From Candidatus Geothrix skivensis (lineage in GTDB: Bacteria > Acidobacteriota > Holophagae > Holophagales > Holophagaceae): DNA of 64,000 nucleotides. Under the pieces are notes generated by a model, which was not told the origin of the DNA, ran no database searches, and saw nothing but the letters and a program-made list of their open reading frames with translations. Positions 50,048-58,441 of this stretch are shown piece after piece (position 1 is the stretch's first letter; each line of letters begins with the position of its first letter). The translations under genes were made by a program, and so were the position numbers. Where the stretch lies: contig JADKIO010000005.1 in NCBI GenBank assembly GCA_016721195.1, forward strand, positions 680,001 through 744,000, given 5' to 3'.

Positions 50048-51337
50048 TCAGAACACGCGGAAGGCCTGGAAGAGGCTGAAGGTCCAGCCCCAGCGGACCC
50101 CGGAGCCCTGGAATTGATCCCGTCGCGACGCCACGGAGGCCCCCACCCGGCCGGTGGGGGTGCGCCACTGGCCCTCGGCCTGGAGGAACCAGGAGCTGGG
50201 TCTCAAGGTCGCATCCGCAGGCGCGGTGATCCGCAGGGCCCTGAGCCGGCCCTGGCCCTCCAGGAACAGCGGCAGGCCCAGTTCCACGGTGCGCGTGATG
50301 GCCTCCCGTCCGAAGGCCGGTCCCAGCGCATCGCCGCGGGTCGAGAACCCCGCGAGGTGAGCCGGCTGCAGGAAGTCGGCGGGTGTGGGACTGTGGGCGG
50401 AGTTGGCGTATTCCAGGCCCAGGTCCCAGCCTTCCCAGACCAGGTGCAGGCCCCCCAGGTTCCGGGCGGGCACCAGGCTCAGGGCCGGGCTGTCCGGGGC
50501 TCCGCTGCGGCTGAGGGTGAACGAGGCGCCCCGGGCGCCGGTCACTCGGGCCAGTGCAGGCATGCGCACCCGCAGTTCCACCAGGGCGGCCCGCCGAGTG
50601 GCCGTGGCGGGGGCCGGGCGGCCCCCTTGATCCTCGCCGCCTGACAGGGCGAGGGCCCCCAGGCTCCCTTCCACCAGGGGGCCGAAGGAGGCCCGCAGCA
50701 GGGCGCCCCGGAGCACGGGGTTCCCGAGGCCAAACCCCGCGGTCTCGGCCGAGCGCCGCGCCTCGTTATCCGGGATCCAGGCCGGGATGGTGGGGTGGGC
50801 TTCCAGGCGTCCGGCGAACACCTCGGCTCGCCAGCGGCCGAAGGGCAGCTCCAGGCTCGGGGTGCCTAGGGACAGGCGCGGGAAGGGGCGGGCCGAATCC
50901 CCCAGCAGGTCGCCGCCATTCAGGCCCGCTCCCCAGGCCAGGGGCGCCTGCTCCAGGGCCAGGCGCCAGCCGGATTCCGTCTGGTAGGCGAGGGCAGCCC
51001 GCTGGAGCACGCCGAGGGTGCGGCCGTGGTCGCGCAGGGCCAGGGCGGTGGCAGAGAAGGACCAGCCCTCCCGGACGTATCGCCCCTGCAGGCCCAGACC
51101 CCAGCCCCGGGTACCCACCCCGAACCCTTCGCCGCCCACCAGGGGCGTGTAAGCGCCTTCCGAGCCCGCGCCGCCCAGGCCCACCTCGAAGGAAGGCATG
51201 GTCGAAGGTCCCGGCGGCGGCTGGCCCAGCGTCCAGTCCAGCCTCGCCTGTCTCAAGGCGGTGGCCCCGTCCTGGAGCATCGGCGCCTGGGCCGAGGCGG
51301 CGACCGAGACTGCGGCCAGGAGAAGGTGCCGATTCAC
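50048..51337 (-). CDS. Outer-membrane beta-barrel, capsule-assembly Wzi-like
   Basis: The 429-aa product has a signal peptide (MNRHLLLAAVSVAASAQA), then many alternating short strands rich in Gly, aromatic and polar residues. It ends in Phe (FSLFQAFRVF), the usual barrel terminus. Segments such as GWRLALEQAPLAWGAGLNGG and LHLVWEGWDLGLEYAN fit the Wzi-like capsule-assembly barrels, but the family call is a judgement from layout. Its start overlaps the stop of the cyclophilin gene by four bases, so the two are translated together. Nearby glycosyltransferases make a surface-polysaccharide role plausible. Confidence 0.65.
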   Translation of the reverse strand: MNRHLLLAAVSVAASAQAPMLQDGATALRQARLDWTLGQPPPGPSTMPSFEVGLGGAGSEGAYTPLVGGEGFGVGTRGWGLGLQGRYVREGWSFSATALALRDHGRTLGVLQRAALAYQTESGWRLALEQAPLAWGAGLNGGDLLGDSARPFPRLSLGTPSLELPFGRWRAEVFAGRLEAHPTIPAWIPDNEARRSAETAGFGLGNPVLRGALLRASFGPLVEGSLGALALSGGEDQGGRPAPATATRRAALVELRVRMPALARVTGARGASFTLSRSGAPDSPALSLVPARNLGGLHLVWEGWDLGLEYANSAHSPTPADFLQPAHLAGFSTRGDALGPAFGREAITRTVELGLPLFLEGQGRLRALRITAPADATLRPSSWFLQAEGQWRTPTGRVGASVASRRDQFQGSGVRWGWTFSLFQAFRVF

Positions 51338-53151
51338 GGGTTCAGCACCTGGATCGAGACGATCTTCGCGCCCAGCTCCAGGTCGTCGAGCAGCTTCAGG
51401 GCGCGGTCCAGGTCCTCCACTTCGCCCATGCGGGTGTACTTGCCCGTGAGGTGGGGCGTGGCGTTGGTGGTGATGAAGAACTGGCTGCCGCCCGTGTCCT
51501 TGCCCGAGAGCGCCATGCCCACGCTGCCCGGGCCGTACCAGGCCAGCGAATTCTCGCAGCGCACCGTGTAGCCCGGTCCGCCGTCCATGGTGTCGTAGGG
51601 CGAGCCCATCTGCACCACGAAGTCCGGAACCACCCGGGGCACCAGCCGCCCGTTGAAGTAGCCCTTCCGGGCCAGCAGCACCAGGTTGGCCACGTTCATG
51701 GGCGCCACCGTGGGATCGAGCCGGAGGGTCACGCTGCGTTTCCCCGAAAAGGTGATGCGCAGCCGCACGGGCCTGCCGCGCTCCGCCAGGCGCGTGGCCT
51801 CCTTGAAGATGGCCTCATCGGTCTTCGTGGGCTTCGGCGCCGCGGGCCATGCCGTGGATGAATCCAGTTTCACCAGGGCCTGGTAGGCCTCGTAACGGCA
51901 GGCCCAGTCCGGGTGCTGGAGCCAGGGCCGCAGCTGGGCCTTCTGCTCATCGGGGGTCAGCTTCCAGCGGGCGTAGCTCTGGATGAGGGTTTGCTGGGAC
52001 TCGAACTGGGTGTCGGCCCAGGTGCGCTGGGTGAGGGTGGCGAGGTCGGCGGGGGCGGAGGGGAGGTCCTCGATGGCGGCGGCGCGCGCCGTGGCATCCG
52101 CTCCAGCAAGAAGTTGGGTCCGCACCTGATCCGCTAGCTCAGGATTTTGGTGCCGGAGGGCGGGGAGGAGATTGCCAAGCATCAGGGAGCTGGACGCCCC
52201 GAGTGGCGGCTCCTGTCTCAGCGCGGATTGGAGTGAGGACAGGGGGGTCTCCAGCTTGGCCAGGGCCTGGAATCCGTACCACAGTGCGAGGGGATGAGTC
52301 GCACAGGGCCAGGGGCCGCCGCTTACCTGGAAGGCCTCGACCGGCGCCGGTTTCGGAACGCCTTCGGACAGCCGGGAGAGGATGCCAACGCAGGCCCGAT
52401 CCAGCGTCGAGGGAACTGGGCGCTGAAGGCCCATCTCGGACCAGGCCGGGGAATCCGGATTGAGCGACCTGAACGCGCTCAGGGCCAGTTCCCGGCGTTG
52501 CGCCCAGGGCGCTCGGTTCCATGCATCCATCAACGCGAGCACGCTCCCTGTCGTTGCTGGTACCAGTGGCAGCAGCTCCTTCTCCTTCCCCGCCATCACC
52601 AGCCGCAGCCGCGCGGCCTGGGCTCGGACGGGATCGACCTTCCCGGCCTTCTGCCGCGCGTCCAGGAAGGCCTGAAGGGCGGGCGAGATTTCGGCGCCGT
52701 TGAGTCGCGCGGCGGCGAGGGAGGCTTCCAGGTGCAGGTGCTTCGGCCAGGTGGCGGCACCGGCAGCGGTCAGGCCCTCCAGCGCCGTGAGGGCCTTGGG
52801 GCTCTTCAGGCGGTTCAGCAGGAACAGGGCGGTGAAGCGCTCCTGGGGCGTGCGGGCCTCCCTGGCATTGGCTTCCCAGATCTCCAGCGTGGGCTTCTCA
52901 AGCTCGGTTGGCAGCAGGGCGGGGCTTCCCGGGGCGCCAATGCGCTGGAGGGCGCGCTCCAGCCGCGCCCGATCCGCCGGGGGCAGGGCGGTCTTCTGGG
53001 CCTCGCTGAAGGCCAGGGGCTGCCGGGCCCACTCGGCCTGGATGGCGTCGCGCACCGAGAAGCGGGGGCCTTGTGGCTGGAGCGCAGGCTGCGCATGGAC
53101 AGCCTGGGGGGCCAGCAGGGGCAGGGTCAGCAGGCAGAGCAGGCGGCGCAT
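51334..53151 (-). CDS. Secreted cyclophilin-type peptidyl-prolyl isomerase with a long helical N-terminal region
   Basis: The 605-aa product has a signal peptide (MRRLLCLLTLPLLAPQAVHA) and an Ala/Leu-rich helical region of about 400 residues with HEAT-like repeats. The C-terminal cyclophilin domain starts near residue 430 (VTLRLDPTVAPMNVANLVLLA, RVVPDFVVQMGSP, DTGGSQFFITTNATPHL). Cyclophilins isomerise Xaa-Pro bonds; the repeat region may bind client proteins. It starts the minus-strand run with the barrel, lipoprotein and pyrD genes, so the barrel is a natural client candidate. ATG at 53151 begins the signal peptide. Confidence 0.82.
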   Translation of the reverse strand: MRRLLCLLTLPLLAPQAVHAQPALQPQGPRFSVRDAIQAEWARQPLAFSEAQKTALPPADRARLERALQRIGAPGSPALLPTELEKPTLEIWEANAREARTPQERFTALFLLNRLKSPKALTALEGLTAAGAATWPKHLHLEASLAAARLNGAEISPALQAFLDARQKAGKVDPVRAQAARLRLVMAGKEKELLPLVPATTGSVLALMDAWNRAPWAQRRELALSAFRSLNPDSPAWSEMGLQRPVPSTLDRACVGILSRLSEGVPKPAPVEAFQVSGGPWPCATHPLALWYGFQALAKLETPLSSLQSALRQEPPLGASSSLMLGNLLPALRHQNPELADQVRTQLLAGADATARAAAIEDLPSAPADLATLTQRTWADTQFESQQTLIQSYARWKLTPDEQKAQLRPWLQHPDWACRYEAYQALVKLDSSTAWPAAPKPTKTDEAIFKEATRLAERGRPVRLRITFSGKRSVTLRLDPTVAPMNVANLVLLARKGYFNGRLVPRVVPDFVVQMGSPYDTMDGGPGYTVRCENSLAWYGPGSVGMALSGKDTGGSQFFITTNATPHLTGKYTRMGEVEDLDRALKLLDDLELGAKIVSIQVLNP

Positions 53152-53312
53152 GGGGACCTCGCGGGGATTCCTGTCCGATGGTAGCGCCTGCGGAGCGCTG
53201 AAGCCCTCGCCTGGGGCACCGATGATCCGATGAACCCTTTCTGCGAAGGGAAGGCGGGCCTGGGCGAAAGGGCCGCATCCGGGTGAAGATGGAGGCTCTG
53301 CATGAGGCCCGC

Positions 53313-54329
53313 ATGATCCCCAAGGGCGCCTACTGGGTGCGCGTGAACCGGTTTTTCGGCGATGCCATGATGGCCTACGCCGCCATCGAGCCCCTGCGGC
53401 GGGCCGCCCTGCCGCTGGTGTTTTGGGGCCCCGCACGCACGGTGGAGCTGTTCGAAGGCAGCGCCCACGTGGTGGCCACCGTCGCCGAGCCGGGCCGGAA
53501 GTACGGCATCTGGGAAGCCGCCCGGATGCTACGGGGCCACCGCCCCGCGGCGGTCCTCGGCTTTCCCAAGAGCGCGAGGCCCCACCTCGCCGCGCTGCTG
53601 GCGCGGGTGCCCCGGCGCCTGGGCTGCGGCGACGGGGGCGTGAGCCTCCTCCTCACCCACAGCGTGCCTTTCTATTCGCGGGATGATCACTTCGTGGAAC
53701 GGTACGCCTCCACGGTGACCCGGGCTTTTCCGGAACTCGGGCCGCTGGGGTTCACGCCCTTCCGCCCCCGGGCGCAGGCCTTCGAGGCCCGTTCGGCCCA
53801 GGCGAAAGAAGCGGCATTCGAGGGGGACTACGTGGTGCTGGCACCGGGCGCCAACAGCGGCTCGAAGCGACTCTCCCTGCCGCTGTTCGCGGAACTGGGG
53901 CGGCGCCTGGAGGCCATGGGTCGGCGGGTGGTCATCCTCGGAGCTGGGGCCGAGGATCAGCGCCTGGCGGGTGAACTGACGGCCGAGCTGCCGAAGGCCC
54001 TGAATCTCGTCGATCAGTGCTCCCTCTCCCTGTCGGCCGCCTGGGTCTGCGGCGCCCGGGCCCTGGTGGGCATGGACTCGGGGCTGGCCCACATTGCGGG
54101 GGGGGCCGGCGTTCCGACGCTGGCGGTGTTCGGTCCCACTCGGCCCGGGCACTCCAGGCCCTGGGGGCCGAGGGTGCAGGTCCTGCGCAACGAAAGCCTC
54201 AGCTGCCTGCAATGCATGGCCTGGCACTGCCCCCTGGCCGACCATCCCTGCATGAACGCGGTTCCCTTGGGCAGCCTCTGGGAGGCCCTCCTGGCGGGCA
54301 TGGCCCAGTCCGCTTCCGGTAGGGCTTGA
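53313..54329 (+). CDS. Glycosyltransferase family 9 (heptosyltransferase-like)
   Basis: The 338-aa protein has the GT9/heptosyltransferase layout: an N-terminal Rossmann half (YWVRVNRFFGDAMMAYAAI, AVLGFPKSARPHLAAL) and a C-terminal half with VVLAPGANSGSKRLSL, GARALVGMDSGLAHIAG and PTLAVFGPTRPGHSRP. These transferases add heptose or related sugars to the LPS core from ADP-heptose. ATG at 53313 has GAGG six bases upstream; ATG 53289 and GTG 53283 are in-frame alternatives. It is divergent from the cyclophilin gene. Confidence 0.87.
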   Translation: MIPKGAYWVRVNRFFGDAMMAYAAIEPLRRAALPLVFWGPARTVELFEGSAHVVATVAEPGRKYGIWEAARMLRGHRPAAVLGFPKSARPHLAALLARVPRRLGCGDGGVSLLLTHSVPFYSRDDHFVERYASTVTRAFPELGPLGFTPFRPRAQAFEARSAQAKEAAFEGDYVVLAPGANSGSKRLSLPLFAELGRRLEAMGRRVVILGAGAEDQRLAGELTAELPKALNLVDQCSLSLSAAWVCGARALVGMDSGLAHIAGGAGVPTLAVFGPTRPGHSRPWGPRVQVLRNESLSCLQCMAWHCPLADHPCMNAVPLGSLWEALLAGMAQSASGRA

Positions 54330-54459
54330 CGGCCGAGACCGGCCCAGGCTTCGTCATTCTCGGGAGCCCGACAGTCCTCCCGTCTGGTCGCGTCGGATGG
54401 GCCGCAGACCCGGCCGAGCCTTCATTTCCTCTGCTACTGTTTAGGTTTTCGGGGTCTCC

Positions 54460-55686
54460 ATGCGCATGGCCGTGTTCCACCCTGCCTTCGAATCGGTGGG
54501 TGGGGCCGAGATCCTGGCGGCGGCGCAGGCCGGCTACTACCGGGACCAGGGACTGGCACCGGACCTGGTGACCCTGGGCTACGATCCCCAGCGCTGGTCC
54601 TCGCGGCTGGCCGGGATTCCCGTTCGGATGGTGGAGAAGCGCCACTGGACGGACCTGTTCCATGGCCTGGGGGCGGCCGCCAAGCTGCGGGTGCGGGGAC
54701 TGCGCGCTGAAAAGGTGCTGCGGGACTACGACCTGGTGGTCGCCCACAACTTCCCCGCCCATGCCATGCTCGGGGCCGCTTCGATCAAGGGGAAGAAGAT
54801 CTGGCAGTGCAACGAGCCACCCCGGGGCATCCACGTGCGCGAGGCGAACCCGGTGCTGACGGCGCGACTGCTGGCCACCGGCGGGAGCGGGCCCGAGGAG
54901 GCGACCCGGCAGTTCCAGCGGACCCTGGCGGCCCATGACCGGAACATGGGCCGGTCCTCCACGGCCCGCGCCCGCCGGGACTTCGAGCTCGAAGCCGCCC
55001 GGCACCTCGACCAGATCTATGCCATCAGCGAGTTCTCCCGCGACAACGCCCGGCGGATCTATGGCCGCTGCGACGAGGATGTGATCTACCCCATCGTGCG
55101 CTTCCCAGAGGGGGGCATCGCACGCCGTGGCCTGGATCGCGCCGTGCGGCGGATTCTGGTCCACTCCCGGCTGGAGATTCTCAAGAACATCGATACCGTC
55201 ATCCGCGGGTTCGGGGCCTTTTCCAAGCAGAGCCCCGTCCCCTGCGAGCTGCACGTGGTCGGCGAAGGGCCCCTGAAGGAGAGCCTGACCTCGCTATCGG
55301 GCGAGCTCTGCCCCGCCGGCAGGGTCATCTTCCACGGGTACCTGCCGGACCGGGACCTCGCGAGCGTCTACGAGCGGTGCGATGTGTTCGCCCTGCTGAC
55401 CCTGGACGAACCCTTCGGCATGGTCTTCCCGGAGGCCGCCGCCAAGGGCCTGCTCATGGTGGGGCCCGACCATGGGGGCCCTCTCGAGATCCTGGATGGC
55501 GGGCGGCTGGGCTGGACCATCGACGCCTTTTCCCCCGAGGCCCTCTGCGATGTCTTTCAAGAGATCTGGTCCCTCGATGACCAGGCCGTGGATCATCGGC
55601 GCGAGCGGGCCGATCAGGCCTGCCGGAGCCGGTTCGGCCTGGCCGCCCTGGGTCCCAGACTCATGAAGCTGGTTGCGGCCGATTGA
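54460..55686 (+). CDS. Glycosyltransferase, GT4 (group 1) family
   Basis: The 408-aa protein has the GT-B fold of GT4 enzymes. The N-terminal VFHPAFESVGGAEILAAA carries the Gly-rich acceptor loop, and the C-terminal half has ILVHSRLEILKNIDTVIRGF, ELHVVGEGPLKESL, VIFHGYLPDRDLASVYERC and the donor-binding motif EPFGMVFPEAAAKG (EX7E). It probably adds a sugar to a lipid- or polysaccharide-linked acceptor, in keeping with the neighbouring GT9 gene. The 130-base gap before it has no clear feature apart from a T-rich patch near the start. Confidence 0.88.
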   Translation: MRMAVFHPAFESVGGAEILAAAQAGYYRDQGLAPDLVTLGYDPQRWSSRLAGIPVRMVEKRHWTDLFHGLGAAAKLRVRGLRAEKVLRDYDLVVAHNFPAHAMLGAASIKGKKIWQCNEPPRGIHVREANPVLTARLLATGGSGPEEATRQFQRTLAAHDRNMGRSSTARARRDFELEAARHLDQIYAISEFSRDNARRIYGRCDEDVIYPIVRFPEGGIARRGLDRAVRRILVHSRLEILKNIDTVIRGFGAFSKQSPVPCELHVVGEGPLKESLTSLSGELCPAGRVIFHGYLPDRDLASVYERCDVFALLTLDEPFGMVFPEAAAKGLLMVGPDHGGPLEILDGGRLGWTIDAFSPEALCDVFQEIWSLDDQAVDHRRERADQACRSRFGLAALGPRLMKLVAAD

Positions 55687-55860
55687 ACCTGGGCTGGTCA
55701 TTCCGGGGCAAGGCCTAGACCGGATCCTTCAGCGTGAGCGTTCGTCTTCCGGTGGGTTCGCGGGCATCCAGGCCCGGGCCCATCGGAATGTCGAGCTTAC
55801 CAGGCCCGATCACACATATCTCGCGGTGACCCGGGCGCCGCTCTGGCCCACAATGGAGCG

Positions 55861-56997
55861 ATGCTCTTCGATTCCCCCTCTTCCTTCGGCCGCACCTTCC
55901 GCATCCTCACCTTCGGCGAAAGCCACGGGGCCGCGGTGGGTCTGGTGATGGACGGTGTAAAGCCTGACCTTCCCTTCGATCTGGAAGCCATCCAGCAGGA
56001 AATGGACCGTCGCCGCCCGGGCCAGTCAGACCTGGTGACGCCACGCAATGAAGGAGACAAGTTACAGGTCCTGAGCGGCGTCTACGAAGGGCGGACCACG
56101 GGGCACCCCATCGCCATGGTGGTCTTCAACACCAATCAGAAGAGTGGCGACTACCAAGCCATTTCGGAGCTGTTCCGCCCCGGCCACGCGGATCTCACCT
56201 ACGACCGCAAGTACGGCATCCGCGATCCAAGGGGCGGGGGGCGCAGCAGCGGGCGGGAGACCCTGGCCCGGGTGGCCGCGGGAGCCTGGGCCAAGCAGCA
56301 GCTGGCGAGCCTGGGGGTGACCGTGCGGGGGTTCAATCGCGAGATCGCCGGGATCGAAGGGAAGGCTTTGGACTGGTCCTTCGTGGAAAGGAATCCCCTC
56401 CGCGTCGCCGATCCGGGGGTCTTCGAGTCCCAGAAAGCGGCCGTGGAAGCCGCCCGGGCCGAGGGGGATAGCGTGGGCGGCGTCTGCGAAGTGTGGATCG
56501 AGGGCCTGCCCGTGGGCCTGGGCGATCCCGCCTTCGGCAAGCTCGATGGCCTGCTGGCCCTGGCCTGCATGTCCATTGGGGCGGTGAAGGGCGTGGAACT
56601 GGGCGCGGGCTTCGCCAGCGCCCGGCGCCGCGGCAGCGAGAACAACGATCCCCTGGGCCCTGCGGGTCCCGAGAAGAACGATGCGGGCGGCACTCTGGGG
56701 GGCATCAGCACCGGGGCACCGGTCGTGGTGCGCCTGGCGGTGAAACCCACCAGCTCCATCACCAAAGCCCAGAGGACCATCGACCGGGAGGGCCGGCCTT
56801 CGGAGATCTCCACCCATGGCCGCCACGATCCCTGCATCGCCCCCCGGGTGGTGCCCGTGGCCGAGGCCATGTGCGCCCTGGTGATCTACGACGCGTGGCT
56901 CACCCAGCAGGAGTTGCGTGAGGGGGTGGTGCCCTCGGTTTCAGAGTGGAACTGGGAAGCCATCGAAGCGCTGTTCCCGCCGGGCCCCGCTTTGTGA
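55861..56997 (+). CDS. aroC: Chorismate synthase
   Basis: The 378-aa enzyme uses reduced FMN to convert EPSP to chorismate, the last shikimate step. Conserved segments are RILTFGESHGAAVGLVMDG, DLTYDRKYGIRDPRGGGRSS, RETLARVAAGA, SIGAVKGVELGAGF and RHDPCIAPRVVPVAEAM. Length matches the family. It precedes hemA by 75 bases and may share transcription with the heme genes. The 174-base upstream gap holds no recognisable gene. Confidence 0.95.
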   Translation: MLFDSPSSFGRTFRILTFGESHGAAVGLVMDGVKPDLPFDLEAIQQEMDRRRPGQSDLVTPRNEGDKLQVLSGVYEGRTTGHPIAMVVFNTNQKSGDYQAISELFRPGHADLTYDRKYGIRDPRGGGRSSGRETLARVAAGAWAKQQLASLGVTVRGFNREIAGIEGKALDWSFVERNPLRVADPGVFESQKAAVEAARAEGDSVGGVCEVWIEGLPVGLGDPAFGKLDGLLALACMSIGAVKGVELGAGFASARRRGSENNDPLGPAGPEKNDAGGTLGGISTGAPVVVRLAVKPTSSITKAQRTIDREGRPSEISTHGRHDPCIAPRVVPVAEAMCALVIYDAWLTQQELREGVVPSVSEWNWEAIEALFPPGPAL

Positions 56998-57019
56998 TGG
57001 CGGCCACGAACCAAGGAGC

Positions 57020-57066
57020 ATGACGAAGCGATGACTGAGCCTGACCCCGATCTGCCGATCATGTAA
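57020..57066 (+). other. Two tiny overlapping ORFs before hemA
   Basis: AAGGAG (57013-57018) precedes an ATG at 57020 that encodes only MTKR and stops at 57034. Its stop overlaps (ATGA) a second ATG at 57031 encoding MTEPDPDLPIM, which stops at 57066, six bases before the hemA ATG. The hemA start itself has no good ribosome site, so ribosomes may reach it by reinitiation. This is inference from layout. Confidence 0.3.
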
Positions 57067-57072
57067 TCCGAT

Positions 57073-58236
57073 ATGGAACCCGTCCTCATCAGCTTTCACG
57101 CCCCCGTCCACGACCTGGACCTGGTGGCGCAGCACGTGATCCGGGATGGTCTCCCGGGCCATCTGCGGGACTGGCAGCGGCGCTCCGGGGCCCGGGAGCT
57201 GGTCTACCTGGCCACCTGCCAGCGGGTGCTCTGGATGGTGTGGGGGGGGGAGGCCGAAGCCCTCGCCCCCGGGCCCGGCCTCCGGCGCTACGAAGGGGAG
57301 GAGGCCTGGATCCACCTCCTGGCCATGTCCGCGGGACTGGAATCCGCCAACCTCGGGGATCGCGAGATCCCGGGTCAGCTGAAGGACGCCCTGGTCCAGG
57401 CCCGCCAGGTCGGCGTGGCCGGCGAGGAAGCCGCTGCGGCCGTGGAGGACGTGATCCGCGAGGGCCAGCGGCTGCGGGCCCGGCTGGGCCTGGCCGATGG
57501 CAACGTCAGCGTGGCCACCGTCGCCCTGCGGCACCTCACGGAGGGCCTGCCCCACGGCTCCGCGGTGGCCCTGGTGGGCGTGGGGCCCATGACCCAGTAC
57601 CTGGCGGAGCGGCTGCCGGAGCGGGGTTTCAAAGTCTCCGTGGCCAACCGCACCCGGAGCCGGGCTCAGGAACTGGCCGAGCCCCTGGGCCTGCCGGTGG
57701 TGGATCTGGTCCGGCTGCAGCACGATCCCCTCGGCTTCGACGCCATCGTGACCGCCACGGCGGCCCCGGAACCCATCTTCACCCTGGATGCCTGGCAGTC
57801 GCTCAAGCGGCCCATCCTGCGCATCCTCGACCTGGCCCTGCCACCGGATTCGGAACCGGGTCTGGAGCAGCTGCCCTGGGTGCACCGGATCGACCTGAAC
57901 GCCTTCCTGGCCCAGACTGCCACCGCCCGGTCCCAGCGGGCCGAGGCCGCCCTGAAAGCGGAACCCTACCTGGTGGGGGCCGCCGGGCGGCTCCGTCACC
58001 GGGCCATGGGTCGGGCCCGCAAGCGGCACCTGGTCTCGGCCCAGGAGCGCCTCGACGCGGCCTGGGGGGCCCTGGAGGAGGAGGTGAAGACCCTGGAGGA
58101 CTCCATGGCGGGGCTGGACGAAGCCCAGCGGGAAGCCCTGCGGGAGATCCTGACCCGGGGCCGCACCCTCGCTTTCCGTGCCCTGGTGCAGACCCAACCC
58201 AAGCCCATCGTTGACGGAGAGGCGGCCCATCCATGA
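57073..58236 (+). CDS. hemA: Glutamyl-tRNA reductase
   Basis: The 387-aa enzyme reduces glutamyl-tRNA to glutamate-1-semialdehyde, the first step of C5 heme synthesis. The catalytic Cys is in YLATCQRVLWM near residue 48. Also present are LESANLGDREIPGQLKDAL (the usual GE.EI.GQ region), the NADPH fold VALVGVGPMTQYLAERL and a C-terminal helical dimerisation domain. Some family motifs are weak (for example GDREI for GExQI), so this is a divergent member. Its stop overlaps the ATG of the first small ORF in the hemA-hemC spacer. Confidence 0.9.
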   Translation: MEPVLISFHAPVHDLDLVAQHVIRDGLPGHLRDWQRRSGARELVYLATCQRVLWMVWGGEAEALAPGPGLRRYEGEEAWIHLLAMSAGLESANLGDREIPGQLKDALVQARQVGVAGEEAAAAVEDVIREGQRLRARLGLADGNVSVATVALRHLTEGLPHGSAVALVGVGPMTQYLAERLPERGFKVSVANRTRSRAQELAEPLGLPVVDLVRLQHDPLGFDAIVTATAAPEPIFTLDAWQSLKRPILRILDLALPPDSEPGLEQLPWVHRIDLNAFLAQTATARSQRAEAALKAEPYLVGAAGRLRHRAMGRARKRHLVSAQERLDAAWGALEEEVKTLEDSMAGLDEAQREALREILTRGRTLAFRALVQTQPKPIVDGEAAHP

Positions 58237-58367
58237 GAACGGAGCAGGAGCGGGGTTCCACTTTGGCGACGCCGAAGCCCCAAGGGTGCGGCACAGGGAG
58301 GCTCCGCCTCGGCGAGTGGAACGAGCCGGAGCACGCACCGCGTGCGATAGGCGGAGGTGCCGCATGA
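58233..58367 (+). CDS. Small ORF 1 of the hemA-hemC spacer (44 aa)
   Basis: The ATG overlaps the hemA stop (ATGA) and the stop overlaps the ATG of small ORF 2 in the same way. The first half, MRTEQERGSTLATPKPQGCG, is a near copy of small ORF 2; the second half has no recognisable feature. AGAGG lies ten bases upstream. It may be translated as a bridge that carries ribosomes from hemA to hemC, or be a by-product of a structured repeat. Confidence 0.35.
   Translation: MRTEQERGSTLATPKPQGCGTGRLRLGEWNEPEHAPRAIGGGAA
58243..58301 (+). repeat. Hairpin-bearing direct repeat, copy 1
   Basis: About 59 bases, matching copy 2 (58374-58431) at roughly 50 of 58 positions. It contains the stem CTTTGGC/GCCGAAG (58261-58267, 58271-58277) with loop GAC and the TGCGGCAC word (58288-58295). 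The stem is kept in both copies while the loop differs, which favours an RNA or DNA structural role. Confidence 0.75.
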
Positions 58368-58441
58368 GCGCGCAGCAGGAGCGGAGCGCCACTTTGGCAA
58401 AGCCGAAGCCCGTAGGGTGCGGCACAGGAGGTGCCGCATGA
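58364..58441 (+). CDS. Small ORF 2 of the hemA-hemC spacer (25 aa)
   Basis: Encodes MSAQQERSATLAKPKPVGCG plus five residues. Its ATG overlaps the stop of ORF 1 and its stop overlaps the hemC ATG (both ATGA). GGAGG at 58353-58357 lies six bases upstream, so this is the best-placed ribosome site of the spacer apart from that of hemC. Whether a stable peptide is made is unknown. Confidence 0.35.
   Translation: MSAQQERSATLAKPKPVGCGTGGAA
58374..58431 (+). repeat. Hairpin-bearing direct repeat, copy 2
   Basis: Second copy of the ~58-bp unit. The stem CTTTGGC/GCCGAAG (58392-58398, 58402-58408) has loop AAA. It ends with TGCGGCAC-AGGAGG, where the last bases are the hemC ribosome site. Confidence 0.75.
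58418..58438 (+). promoter_or_regulatory. Hairpin presenting the hemC Shine-Dalgarno
   Basis: TGCGGCAC (58418-58425) pairs perfectly with GTGCCGCA (58431-58438). The five-base loop is AGGAG, the hemC Shine-Dalgarno, and the stem ends on the A of the hemC ATG. Folding could hide or expose the start site; the earlier GTGCCGCA at 58357-58364 and TGCGGCAC at 58288-58295 allow alternative pairings. Confidence 0.6.
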
